A DNA stretch of 64,000 bases from Onthophagus taurus (lineage: Eukaryota; Arthropoda; Insecta; Coleoptera; Scarabaeidae), in the NCBI RefSeq assembly GCF_036711975.1, contig NC_091971.1, positions 10,175,501-10,239,500 of the forward strand, written 5' to 3'. The translations under genes were made by a program, and so were the position numbers. This document shows positions 1 to 12,544 of the stretch, piece by piece. The notes beneath the pieces were generated by a model, which did no database searches, was not told the origin of the DNA, and was given only the letters and a program-made list of their open reading frames with translations. Each line of letters starts with the position of its first letter. Within the stretch, counting starts at the first letter, position 1.

Positions 1-614
1 CCGGCATTCGTTTTATACGACAGAACCGTAACGCAATGTGGCAATGTTTATTTCATGGCGTAACATTGAAAAACGAAAATAGTTCAGATTAAGAGAGAGA
101 AAATTTCAATTGGACTTTGAGTAACTTATAAAAACACCCACGATGTTATGACACATTCACTACAAACGTGTTCTACTTTAAAATTCTAAATCAAATTTAT
201 AAAAAATATCAAGAATGACGTCAATAATTGGAAAGAAAACATGTAATATTAATTTTTTACATTTTGTTTGTATCTATGTCTTATTTTAATCATTGTATGG
301 CGTGAGGTTAAATATATTTGAGAATATACTATGTATCAATTGAATCCATTAAAATATCATACCATCAAAGTTATAGTTGTTTGAAAAGTGATATTCATGG
401 TCAATAGTCAATGAGAAGTAAATTTATGACTCAAACTTACGTAAAAATTGTAACAAGAATATTATAAAATTGACAAAATCGCCAAGGTGTTATTTTTGAA
501 CATAAAGTAATGATTTTTATGTTAAATTGAAGCTAAAATTGTTATCTTTATGAAATTGAGGAAGATGCAGTCTTGGAAATTCCATAATTTCTCTTGGAGC
601 GATCTATTCTATTT

Positions 615-1537
615 CATGTTTATTCCGCTTCATGTTCTCTGGTTTTTATCTTATAGTGATTAAGCAAGGGTTGCCGGATTCCGGGTTATGATTTATAAGC
701 TTTATGCGATGAGATCATAGAAAAAAGCTTTTTTGAGTATTTTTGAAAACAGTTCTTAAGAGCTATAGTTGCCCACAATTAAAATATAAGTTCTGCACCT
801 TTTTGCTGGACCGCTCCCATTCAGATGAATCATAACCAAAATCGATACATCTCAAGAAGAGGATTTCAAGTAATTTTTTGACACAACTTTATAATCCTTA
901 ATTTAACCACATTACAGGTATTAGCAGACTACAGGCATCAAATGAGCCCCTGGAAGACCATCAAAAGATGATATCACAGTTTAACGTCAAAATCGCAGGA
1001 GGGCTAAAGATAGAAAAGAACAAGATATCGCCCTATTCTATTATTCATTCTGTTTCATGTTTATTCCACTTCATGTTGTCTGGTTTTTATCTTATAGTGA
1101 TTAAGGAACCTGATGGCAATAGAGCTGAGGGTATCTGTGAACCATCCTTGCTCTTTTCGACTCATTTATTGATCATAATTAGGAGGATTTTCATTTTGGG
1201 TTGAAACTGCGAAAGAAGGTTGCAGAACTTAGCTTTAAGCTTACTTGGATTACGTTGAATTTTGAATGGATTCCGCTTTAGCTCTCTTTAACACTTTACC
1301 AAAATTTCTGCAGCTGCCGAAGCCCGGATTATGATTTACAAGCATTATGCGATGATATCATAGAAAAAAGCTATATTTTTTCACAACTTTATAAACCTTA
1401 ATTTAGTCACATTATAGGTATTAGCAGACTACAGACACTAAATGAGCCCCTGGAAGATCATCAAAAGATGATATCAAAGTTTAATGTCAAAATCGCAGGA
1501 GGGCTAAAGATAGAAAAGAACAAGATATCGCCCTATT
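615..1537. repeat. Tandemly duplicated three-block segment
   Basis: Three blocks (A 615-665, B about 672-735, C 882-1037) recur in the same order as A' 1048-1105, B' about 1317-1376 and C' 1382-1537. C and C' are offset by exactly 500 bases without an indel over about 156 bases. In one frame block C reads as GISRLQ..NEPLEDHQKMIS followed by FNVKIAGGLKIEKNKISPY. Differences between the copies include synonymous changes, so it may be a remnant of coding sequence. A possible splice acceptor (ATTACAG) precedes it. The protein is not recognised. The spacing between blocks differs between the units, so later insertions or deletions occurred. I see nothing else in 1-614. Confidence 0.7.
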
Positions 1538-1540
1538 AGG

Positions 1541-4500
1541 GCAGATATTTATAATTGCATCAAGTGTGTTGCAACATTCACGACTAAAACATGGAATCAG
1601 CATTATGGATAGCAAAGTGCAGGTTTGAGTCTGGTGTCTGCAATAATTATCTTTCACAACAAAAGGGTCATCTGTTAGATCCATATAAAGAGTGGTGTCC
1701 GAGAATATCAAGATTGTCAGACCAATACTAACCAGACGTATTTAATGGTAACGATGATTATTGATCTTGAGGGAATGATCTAGCATTGCTTTGCTAGTGT
1801 CATCGTTAATTATGGAAGAGAGCGTTAAAATCTACAAAAAAATTGTCTTGGTAGAGAAATAAAGAGATTCTTTAATACAAGTCAAATTTGCGAAATTTGA
1901 CTGAATACGATAACAGATCAATTTCTGCCACAGTAGACATAATATTTAAGTCAGAATAAACCACAATACTTTTTTTAATGTCTAACAACAACAAAACCTC
2001 TACTCTCTTGTGATCAACAATATCACAGGGAGAAATATTACAATGATTTGGAAAAAGTCTTTAAAAGTAACTCTATTTGCAACATTCGCTTCAAGTCTTC
2101 TACTTGATTGCGTTCTCCAATTTCTTCCTCTTCCTCTAAACACATAATTTCTACTTCTACAATTCGCTTCCTTATGTTTAATTTTCCCACAATCTAAAAG
2201 CTTTATACTATATGCTTTGAAAATATATATATATATCTATATATCTACCTATATCTTATCTCTTGATCTAAAAGTTGTTTCGATTGCTGTATTAATTTTA
2301 AAAGTTTTGTTGAGTGTAACATTCTGCTACAAAAAATAGAAACACATTATAGTTTTCTGTAAATTTGTCATAATTTTCTGCTGATAATTAAATTTGATTG
2401 GTTAAGTTAATAATTACAACTTCAAACACCTACAAGAACCTCTCGGCCGTAGTTCTAAATAGCTTGGTTGATAATTGCATCCTCTACGTTAGACATAATG
2501 AAATATAGCCTCGTTGAAAAACGATGGAATATAAGCGAGTTTTGAGAGAACCTCAATCATCACGGACCGTTAGTTTCTTCCCGATTGTTACTAATTACAC
2601 ACATTCGTTTATCCCGTCGTTTTGCCGTGTTTATCTCTTGCGCGGCGTTTGCCTCGAATTGTGGCGAAATCAAACGTATAGCCATAGGTGAGCTGCATAA
2701 CGAGCACGGTTTCTAAAAAGTGAGAGCCGCATTCCGTCTCTACTGGCTCCGTTTTGTTATTTCACGTGGGGAACCGTAAAATAAACCTTTTAATCGCCAC
2801 CGGTCGGCCTCCGGTTCGCGGGCCAATTTTAATTCGTTAAAATCCTTTGGTAACCGTTGTTGGTTTTTGCTAAGAGCTTAATGGACCAAGATTCGCGAAT
2901 GCAATTGCAACATTTTTTAAGACTGCGTCAACAGGTTTCAACAGAGTATAAAATTTCTTTTTTTCTCTCATTGTTGCTTAAATAATATGTCGTCTTGCGT
3001 AAACCTTGATCGGATTCAGAAACAATACATACGTCTAAATCCTCAATAGTCCTTATCGAAAATAAATATTTTCATTCGTATTATCTCCAACAAAGAGTGT
3101 TTAATTTTGTCCTTGGTTTGTTATCAAAAAAGAACGCCTACTTTTGTTATCTTCTTAATAAACACATACATAACTTCCATTAGTTCCATTAAAAAATCAA
3201 ATACAAGAAATAAACAAAGCCATTTCCTTTGACACCGAAAATTTAAATTGAAAATAATCGAAAAAGCGAAATGAGTAACGTACAGTTATAAACAAAATTT
3301 ATTAAGTAGGGCGAGCCGTTAAGCAAGTATTGCAGAATCGAAAATAGGTCGTCTTTTTCGAGTTGTAGTTCAACTAGTTCAAGAGTGTCAAATATCTTCA
3401 TTTTATGTTTTATTATACTCCCAAATTAAATTTTTTACTTTGAAACGTTTTTGTTGAAAACTCATAAAAATGTTAATTATTCCACCCTTACGACGCGTCA
3501 AGATCAAGATTAATTTACGAAATTGTAAACAGTCTGGCCAACGTTTATCTTATCACATTGGCAATGAAGTTCACTAACCCAGCTCGTTTTGTTTCGTACT
3601 TTTTTTACACGTAAAAATAAAATCTTGTAATAAAGTTTTTTTGTTTATTCTCAAAATTAACTGTTAATGTACCAAAAAAAGAAATTCTGATTGGGTTCAA
3701 TCACGTTTAAAGTATGAAACGCGAACAAACCAAGCAACCAGCAGAATAGTAGCAGCAGGTGCATTAGACGGGGGCCAATTTTCTTTTTACATGAAATGGA
3801 CATTTGGTCACGCTCTACATAATATCTACCGGCCGTTTTCTGTCCGTTCGATTTGCCGTAATAACGATGTCGAACGAAATTTTTTTGCTTGTTATTTTTT
3901 TAAATTCTTTTCACATTTACGATATCACAATTTTGAGAGAACATTTATTATCGTCTCAATAAAAGCCACTTCGCCCGGATTTCATGACAAATATGTTTCC
4001 TACTTAAGGCGCAACTGTTAAGTCGCTCCTGCACGTAGCGGACACGAAATTCCCCGTTATACAATTGAGAAATCAGATACCATCGTCCTTCGGATCCGTT
4101 CGCTTCTCGTTCGCTTCTTCCTTTCCATTTTTAATGGCAACGCACCGCTATTAAAGAAGTATCACAACATAAGTACAATGATCAAAAAAAAAATTAACCC
4201 AAAAATAATATTTTTATTAATTTCAAAGTTTACATGTCTATGTCATATTAACAAAGAACATTTATTGGACTTGCAGAAATCTCTTTTGGTAGAGATGAAA
4301 TTAACCAATTTAAAAACAATAAGTCAAGTTGACTTCTGATCTCTATATTCGTACCTAAAATAATCATACATTCATAATCCTAGAGATTAATGCAACTATG
4401 GAATGCAATATCGATGTATTCTCCCGTATCACACCTGCATATCTCAATCAGATATTAACGGGTATCCGATACCAGCTAAGATCTTGTATAGTATTCCTTA

Positions 4501-7250
4501 CCCTATGCAGTCATAGGATTCAACGTGCTACATATTAGGTCCAAACGTGATTGACCTCCGTATTATTTGATGTGATGGGCTCGTTAGATATTATGTTTCG
4601 CACTTTATAGACAAAAGGTGGAAATTGCAACTTTGTTGATCCTTAAATACTTCCAAGCTTTCACCTTTTGGCATAAAAATAAATCCTACTTGCTACAACC
4701 TCTACATAACGAGAATGTCTAACTACATTAGCAAAAGACTCTATCAATAGCGGTAAGATTCTTAGCAGCAACTATTTTATTTATCATCGCAACAAAAGTT
4801 TTACTGCTTCTGCAATGGCAACCACGGATTATGATTTTGAATTGCAAACATGTCAACTTTCTGTATTTTGCGAGAAGTAGTGGTCTCATTCTACTAATAA
4901 ATAATCATCAAACGTTATAGCATAGACTCATCCCTACGTATCGTCTCGTTGTACGCGTTTCTGGAGTTTCCACCTTTTCTGCTATTCCAATCATTTGCTA
5001 CCTAGGCTACCTAAAACAGTATTTTATAGAGTGTGTAATGCTTATTTCAATGTTGTAACTCGTTTCTAACTCTGAAACTTGCAAAGATTACTTCACTCTT
5101 TTAATCAATTAGAATATGATTACAAACACTGATAGTAAGATGCAAATTTGAGGTTGGCCAGAAGATCATTGAACAAGTGACTCAGTTTAAGTTTCTATAG
5201 TGACGGGTAGAAATGTGCAATGGAAGCAACTTGAATCTAAAGGCTGCTTAATAGGTATCGTATGGAGGAACAAATATCTTAAAGGATTAAGCAAAATAAA
5301 AAGCAAAAATAATAATAAACCTTTTCTCCAAGTTTGTATGGATCAGTCTTGTACCTACCAAGTCTATTAAGTATCGAGAGCATTATTTGTGAGGTTATTT
5401 ACAAGAAACCAAAGAAATCGTGTTGATTAATGCGGGCTTCAATAGGAGCTTAGAAGAGAAATCAGTAGAATACGCTTTGTCTGGTTGTTCTTCATAATTC
5501 GAGTAGGACATGAATGGAGTCAAAACGCTTTTTCTCTGAGAAAAGTGAGTACAAAATGGATTTAGTTTTTACTTAGATAGATTTCTTACCAATAGAGCAA
5601 AAAAAAAACAATGGCAAATTTAACCATTTGGATTAGGATGATTATAAAATAAAAAATTAGATTTGAAAACGCTTAAAATGTGCGTACAAAGCACATCTTG
5701 ACACGCTATTCCGTAACAATTTTCAGAAAGGATTATTAAATCACTAAATGGTGATTTATTGCCGATTTTATAGTGTAATATTTTTATTTAATGGTACATT
5801 GTATTGATACGTTCCTATTGTTCCGAATAAAAGTTAGAAAAGTGTGAGAATGAATTAGAAATAAAAATTGTTTGCGCAACTATTTTACTCCTTTATTTGA
5901 AATATTTAAAATTTCTTTACGCTCAACACAATAATTGTATTTAAATAGTATTTATAATGAGTCACGATTTATACATTTATTTATATGTGTCATTATTTTT
6001 TCTTTATTTGGGGTTATTTATGCAAAAGGTATTTGTTTTGTACAATTTCAATTTTTTGTTTGAGGTTACAATTGGGGAAAGATAAACAAATCAATTCCTT
6101 TCCAAATAAATCGGGGATTTTCGTATCTAGATAACCCAATCCAATTTGAAACTCGATAACTTGCGATAAGCTCATTGTAAAGTGGAACTATTTAGAAAAA
6201 TACTAAATTAATATAATAAATTAATTAATTGTTTGTATTTCTTCTTTTGATTTATATTGTATCCACACCATATTTTTTACCGCTACACAATACGAACGAA
6301 GCAACTTTAAATCGTATTCGTTACACGTTTCAGGCAATACGATACCTTGCTACCGATCCAACGAGTTCTTGAGCTGAAAGTTAATCAGTTAGGAATTGAA
6401 ATTACCCCGAGAAAACAGTGTTAAAGTATCTTATTAAAACTAATAAAGTCTGTAATATTAGTTCCTTTATAATGTTTAATTTGTTATTTGTAATTCAGCA
6501 TCTATTTTCAACAAATAGGGAAAGTGAGCTTAACGTGTTATAAATTATTAATGGACGATTTATGACACAAGCTCTAATTAGAGTGTTATTAAAGTTTCTT
6601 AGATTGGTTTGTACAACAGCTTTCTCTAATTAACTTTTTATTGTGCCATTTCATTAACAATATTACACCTTGTAAAGTTATAAAATTTTAAATGGGTTTA
6701 GTAAGTTGTAATTAAGTTGGGAAATAAGGGTATTATAAAAAAATATAATCTTTTTATTTTAATAACTGAATTATTTTCTGATTGTTCTTTAAAAGAAATT
6801 ATTTAAGAATTGTTGTATAAAATTTTCTTGAAGTATATGCAACTCAATGTACAGATTAATGTTTACGTTTATTTTATATTCAAAAAAGCGCATTTAATTG
6901 TTTATTTAAATCGATTTGTACTATTATAGGCTATTTAATTATTCTTTATTATATGATATATCGGAATGTAGAGCAACCTATACTTTAATTATAAAAGTAT
7001 CATGAAACCTATAAAGCTGTAAAGATAAAATCCTATTTAAAGTTAAAGTGCTTAGTGCTTCTACTCCATCCTAGATGGCTTTAAGAACTATTAATAAGAA
7101 CTTTTAACGTTCCAGTACACGTTATGGACGTTATGGTCCTAGGAAAAGATTTGGAAAATTTATTATCCGAATTTTATTATTTACTTTTTGTATTAAATCC
7201 ATATAACTTAATCCATTTGCATCATAAGCTCAGATATTTGCGGAACAATT
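1541..7250. other. Gene-free stretch
   Basis: No convincing exon, RNA gene or recognisable element is seen. Open frames are short and have no family resemblance. There is an (AT)n/ATCT simple repeat near 2224-2255. Islands of more balanced, CpG-containing sequence at about 2500-2850 and 3980-4140 stand out from the AT-rich background and could be cis-regulatory DNA, but the sequence alone does not show this. The block 4200-5700 looks like decayed, formerly repetitive DNA without an identifiable family. Confidence 0.6.
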
Positions 7251-7251
7251 A

Positions 7252-7930
7252 AAACTAGAATTAACATTAGTACTAGAACTAACACTTGACCTAGAACTAG
7301 AAACATTCGGGTTTAACCGTGTTAAGGGAGGAACGACTAAACCCGAATGATTCTAGTTCTAGGTCTAATGTTATCTAGTTTTAGTTTAATGAAAAATATA
7401 CAACAATGTAACACTGAATAACACCTAAATCGAGAACTACTATTAGCATTAGAACTAACTCTAGACCTAGAAATAGAAACATTCGGATTTAGCCGTCTTA
7501 AGACACACACTGCTAAACCCGAATGTTTCTAGTTTCAATTCATTAAAAGTATACAATAATTTAGCGCTGAAAAACAACTAAAACTAGAATATATTAGCAC
7601 TGTTACTAGAACTAACAGTATATTTAGAACTAGAATCATTCGGGTTTAGCCGTCTTGAGAGACGTGCGGCTAAACTCGAATGTTTCTAGTTCTAAATATA
7701 CTGTTAGTTCTACTAACAGTGCCACTGTAAAACTAGAACTAACACTGGACCTAGAATTAGAAACATTCGGGTTTAGCCGCACGTCTCTCAAGACGGCTGA
7801 ACCCGAATGATTCTAGTTCTAGGTATAATACTGTTAGTTTGAGTAACATTTCTAGTGTAAAACTAGAACTAATACTAGACCTAGAACTAGAAAGTTTCTG
7901 ATTTAGTGTTAGTTTTAATGCTAGTGTTAA
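7252..7930. repeat. Cluster of foldback hairpin elements
   Basis: Four consecutive imperfect inverted repeats (about 7252-7385, 7430-7545, 7585-7715 and 7728-7860) and a partial fifth (7858-7930) share one plan. The arms are built from CTAGAAC/ACTAGAACTAA words running into ATTCGGGTTTAGCCG, with a short central loop and the mirrored arm. The third unit folds almost perfectly over about 100 bases. The loop GTCTTGAGAGACGTGC of unit 3 appears as its reverse complement in unit 4. The same family recurs in a P450 intron at 50,210-50,460. It is probably a non-autonomous foldback or MITE-like family. No coding capacity or clear target-site duplication is seen. Confidence 0.8.
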
Positions 7931-10900
7931 CCGTTAACAGTGCTTTAATGCCATTTTGACAACTCGATTATTTTTAGAGATAACCCAATTGTGCTTGAGC
8001 TCATTTTAAAAGATTTTTGATTTCAAATTATACAAATAATTTAGATCCAAATTAAAAAAATTCTATTTAATTTCATAAAATTGAAAACATTTTAACTAAT
8101 ACAAGAAAGAAAACTTACCACAGGAAATAGATTTTTATTAAAATAAGAATTTCTTGAGAACATACCTCCAGCTACAGGATATAAACATGTAAACACATCA
8201 GACGGTTCCTGCCCACATCCATAAATCTATCAAAAGTGCTCAATCAATTACCCACGCGAGACAATGGTTTTGCGATTCTATCTTCAAGGTCAGACGACTG
8301 TAACAATTAAATTACTTCTTCAATAAACTTCACTTCGAAATGTTAAAAAAAGTAAACATAAAAAAAAGTTAAAATACCATTCAAAAACGTGTTATAAAAA
8401 CGTGATAAATTAATTGGGGTATTTTATGGATAATAATTGTCCTAAAAAAACTCAACAAGAAAGAGGTAACGAGGTTTGAATTAAAAAAAGAATTTGAAAA
8501 ATAGGTCTCATAATTCATGTTTCTTTTGATCTGCTGATCGTTTCGTGATTGATGTGGCATTGAAACCGAATGCTCTTGTTTTTTCAAGGATTATTCTAAA
8601 CGATTTATCTTAAGCTCGTAAGTTTTTATTGACGTGGGTGTGGATGGTAAATATTTTTATCTTTATCGATAGTAAATTCCTGAATATTCGCTTTGATATT
8701 TACAACAACTATTCTTTTCTTCATTCTGAATCTTTCTACGAAGCAGAGGTCAAGTTGCCGTCTCTGCATTAGGCCTTGGTTTGTGGTATTCGCTTCAATA
8801 CAAACTGCATATAGATCAAGGTTAATCATTATACGGAGAAAAAAACTTATGGATAACTATGTAATTTGTAAAGGTTTTCTTAGAGAAATAAGAGTAGCAG
8901 AGAAACTCTCGTTTCAATGTTTCAGTGTCACATGTGCGCTGCTCTAAAAAGATTAATGGTGTAGCGTATTATGTCCAATTAAGACTTTCTTGGACGTTGA
9001 ACGTCCAGTTAAAGTGCGCGAAAGTCGCCAAAGAGTGCAAAAGACGCCAAGTTTCCTTTATCGTTTGAGATGGTACACAGGATATGCGAAATTATATTTA
9101 ATTTTAAACCGATTTGTGTTAATTGAAAGTGAATAAAAGGTTTCTTTTCCTTTCCTTTCTTAAACCGGGAAGTCGATTCGGCCAAAATAAAAAAAAACCA
9201 ACATTTTTCTTTTCTAACTTATTAATTGTACCCAATTTCGTTGAGGGATTGCGTAGGAGAGATTGGCCAGAGGAATTGCCATAATTGAAAACTAGGGCAA
9301 CGCACCTTTCTGACTAACTATAAAATATTTCGAGCAGAACGGCACGAGCCGTTCCCCCTTCTTTCATTTTTAACGAGAAGTTTAAAATATTTTTGAAAGT
9401 ATACCACTTTTCACTCCCCTATTGTTCTCTTCGTGTAATTGTCGTGCCTCTCAAACATTTCCATCGTTTCGTTTTTATTTTAACTCGTTCTATATTTTCA
9501 AGAATTTTGCTCTCTCCTCTCTATCTCTCTCTTCGGTATCGACACGAACCTGACCATTTGTAGGAACTTTCACCATTTATAATGATTTCAGAAAAATGCC
9601 TAAAGCAAAATTAGAACAACTTTTTGTCATTATCGTTTATCTTAGAAATATTAAATTTGGTATGCATTACAATATAGAAACAGAAAAAAATTAAAAAAGT
9701 GTATTGTTTTCAAATATAAGAACTTTTTATCAAAAATATTGGAGATCCTTTATCATTTAGCTATAAACTAAGTCATACATAACATGTTCCCATAAATAAA
9801 AATAAGAGGGAGGAAGAGATTGCGAAGCAATGTATCTGCTTAAGCACACTAAGGAAGCTTCTCATAGAATCGACGCAGAAATCCAGTACTAGTTGGAAAC
9901 CAACCCAAACTGCAAAAGCAAATCCGCGACATTTGCTCTAAAGATGACATCCTACCAAACCAAGGACCCTGTAAGATTCTCCTAAGGATGACGTCAAAGA
10001 CACTTTCATGGAGTTCCTTCTATTGATATCAAAAACTGTTACTAATGATAAAGCCAGAATTGTGTCTTTTGGCAAGATATATGGAAACCACGTTTTGGAA
10101 CACTAAATGCACAGTGAAAGGAGACACCTGGGTAAAATCTTCATCTGAACGTTAAGCATCTATCATATCTAACCGATAGCAAGGAGGAATAGCTAAAACA
10201 GCCTAGGATTCACTAGGATCCTCATCATACCATTGATGACAAGGTAGTACTAGTAGTACAAAGATGATGGTGACGAAATTGGTTCAAGCAAGATTATAGA
10301 CAACCCTGTCTGAGAACTACTGATTTTTCAACCAATTTCTCGTCTCAGGCGAGATTGCTTATATCTTATATCTAAGAGAAGAAGTGGAAATAGCTACAAC
10401 CAGCTCATCTTTTTTATCGAGGAATTCAACAATTACGAGTACACTGGGCTCTACTCCTCTACGTTACTAAAGTGTTTAACATGCCTGGTATTTAACGTTG
10501 CTCCTGACCTATAAAATACATGTTTCAATTCAAGTCCGAACACTACCGGTTAACAATAATTCTTTGATGATGTTCAATCAAAGAATTCAGCGAAGTCAAA
10601 TACCTCGTCAACATACCTACAGCTTTATAAACGAATGGACACATGTAGCAAATTATAATTTATCTAAAATATCAAATTTGCTAAATACATTTGCTGTATG
10701 GAGAACCATTGAAATACGCAAAAATTTCAAGTTGTACTAAATTGAGGGATCGTCTGGACATCGACATCGAAACAATATCAGAAATTACTTTGGATTGGGT
10801 TAGGTTGGGTTGTCCACAAAGACCCAGCTAATGCCTACCATCCCCAGACATGGATTTCTATCTCGAATGAATTCACCGTAATAATGAGAAACGTTAAAAG

Positions 10901-12470
10901 ATTTTTGCAAACTCAACTCCTCTTGTTCAACTCATGGATCTTCGTCTTTTTCGCCCTCCGAAAAATAAATATCGAAAACTAGCCCTAAAGAAGAAACATT
11001 GTTATAGCAAATTTTATCAGAAACTATCAAACCATCAATTTGGCTTTTCTTCTTTTTGCACAATCAACATCCCTGCATCTCGTATGTTGTTTCCGAGCTA
11101 CTGGGTAGCACATTCAGATTCATGAAATATTTCGTCTCTTCACTTTAGCTTCTTACTAGGTTATTTTCCAGTTTAGATAAAATGAAGATTTTGCTATCAC
11201 AATCAGATGCATCAATGTAGAAAAATATTCGAAAATATGAAAATGAGAAGAATTCGTAGCTTTACAAGTTGCTAATGGATAAAATCGGTATTCCGAGAGT
11301 GATACAGAAAAACTTTTAGAACAAAAGTTGTAGCAAATTTTATCCTTTACACATTGCTTTCTAACACTTTTGCTCTCAGCTGCATTAATGTAGAAAAATA
11401 TTCGAAAATATTAAAATTAGATGATACAGAAAAACTTTTAGAAGAAGTTAATTCCATAACTTATATTATTTTTTGTCTTATACAGCACCTAAATCATCCT
11501 AGCACTTAAGCCCTGCAGCAAGATTGATGAAGAACTGGGTGCAGAAAGCAGTATTAATGGAAACGTTATACTTTCGCCTTTTAAGTGCACTTTATTTTAG
11601 CTCGAATTGGAAGAGGGTTCCAGAAAAAGATGAGAAGAAACAAAGATACCAGGCATTATCATATTATAGAAATATATTGTAGTGACAGGAATATCTGAGG
11701 AAAAATGTGTTAGGTCAGAAAGAAATTAAGCTAATGAACTCAATTTGTGTTGAAAGATGAATACTTTAAAAGAAAACGGAAAAAAGTAGTAAAATTAAAA
11801 GAGATAGCTGAACAAAATCTATAGGATAAGAAATCTAAATCAACTAGCAATTCCCTATTTTCAGAGTTTGAAGAAGGTGATGAGGTTTCAAAAACAGGAA
11901 CCAGAGGAAGAACTAATTAAGGTATACAAATGTAAGTATGACAAAATGATATTGTTCCAGTATCATTTACTCATCAAAATATATCATACAATTACATTTG
12001 TGGTTCTTAACTCATAATTTTTGTTTTTAAGGTGATGTTAGATACATATTGTATAAATTTTACAACTAAATTATCTAAAAATCTCTATAATGTTCCATAA
12101 ATGGATACAAAGTGCTCATTTAGGTTATAATAAACTCAGCATTCCACGCAAAGTGCGTCTTGTAATATAGTTCAAGTTGAACAAGGTTTTTAGTTTCAAT
12201 CCTTATAACGTTTATCGTTGGATGTACATCTAGGTTCGATGTCTTATAACGATTATAAAATTAGTACAAATCACTGGTGATGATTTGTATCATTTCCCAG
12301 ACTCGATTAATTGATGGATGAAAATTTAAACAAATTAAGTATTTACTTCATTATTCTACCAACTTTACCTTAATTTGATCGGATTTTTTTAGTATCTAAA
12401 CCAATAATAAAACAATAGACATGAAAAGGTCCACAGGTTAGAAGATAACCTATACATTTCAAGAAAATCG
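7931..12470. other. Gene-free stretch
   Basis: No gene can be supported. Balanced-composition, CpG-containing patches (about 8930-9070 and 9240-9560) resemble unique or regulatory DNA. The block 9800-11,900 has longer GC-containing words and looks like an old, decayed insertion whose family I cannot name. The short open frames here have no recognisable domain. Confidence 0.55.
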
Positions 12471-12475
12471 TGCAT

Positions 12476-12544
12476 TATAAAAGGTCAGAATCATGTCATC
12501 AGTGATCTCCATTTCGCGTCTTCGTTGAGAAATTATAATAAAAG
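12476..12544 (+). promoter_or_regulatory. Candidate TATA/Inr promoter with a short 5' exon
   Basis: TATAAAAG (12,476-12,483) lies about 25 bases before TCAGT (12,499-12,503), the arthropod initiator consensus. About 44 bases further on is a near-consensus splice donor, AAAG|GTGAGT, with GT at 12,545. The 12,501-12,544 segment would be a non-coding first exon on the plus strand. The plus-strand gene starting at 28,156 has a splice acceptor immediately before its ATG, so this exon could belong to it across a 15.6-kb intron. Other candidates exist at 24,428 and 27,711. The TATA-Inr spacing is slightly short. The link to that gene is inference only. Confidence 0.3.

Noticed and set aside
3791-4021. 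76-codon frame as a small gene
   Set aside because: No splice, promoter or family evidence; composition is that of the surrounding DNA.
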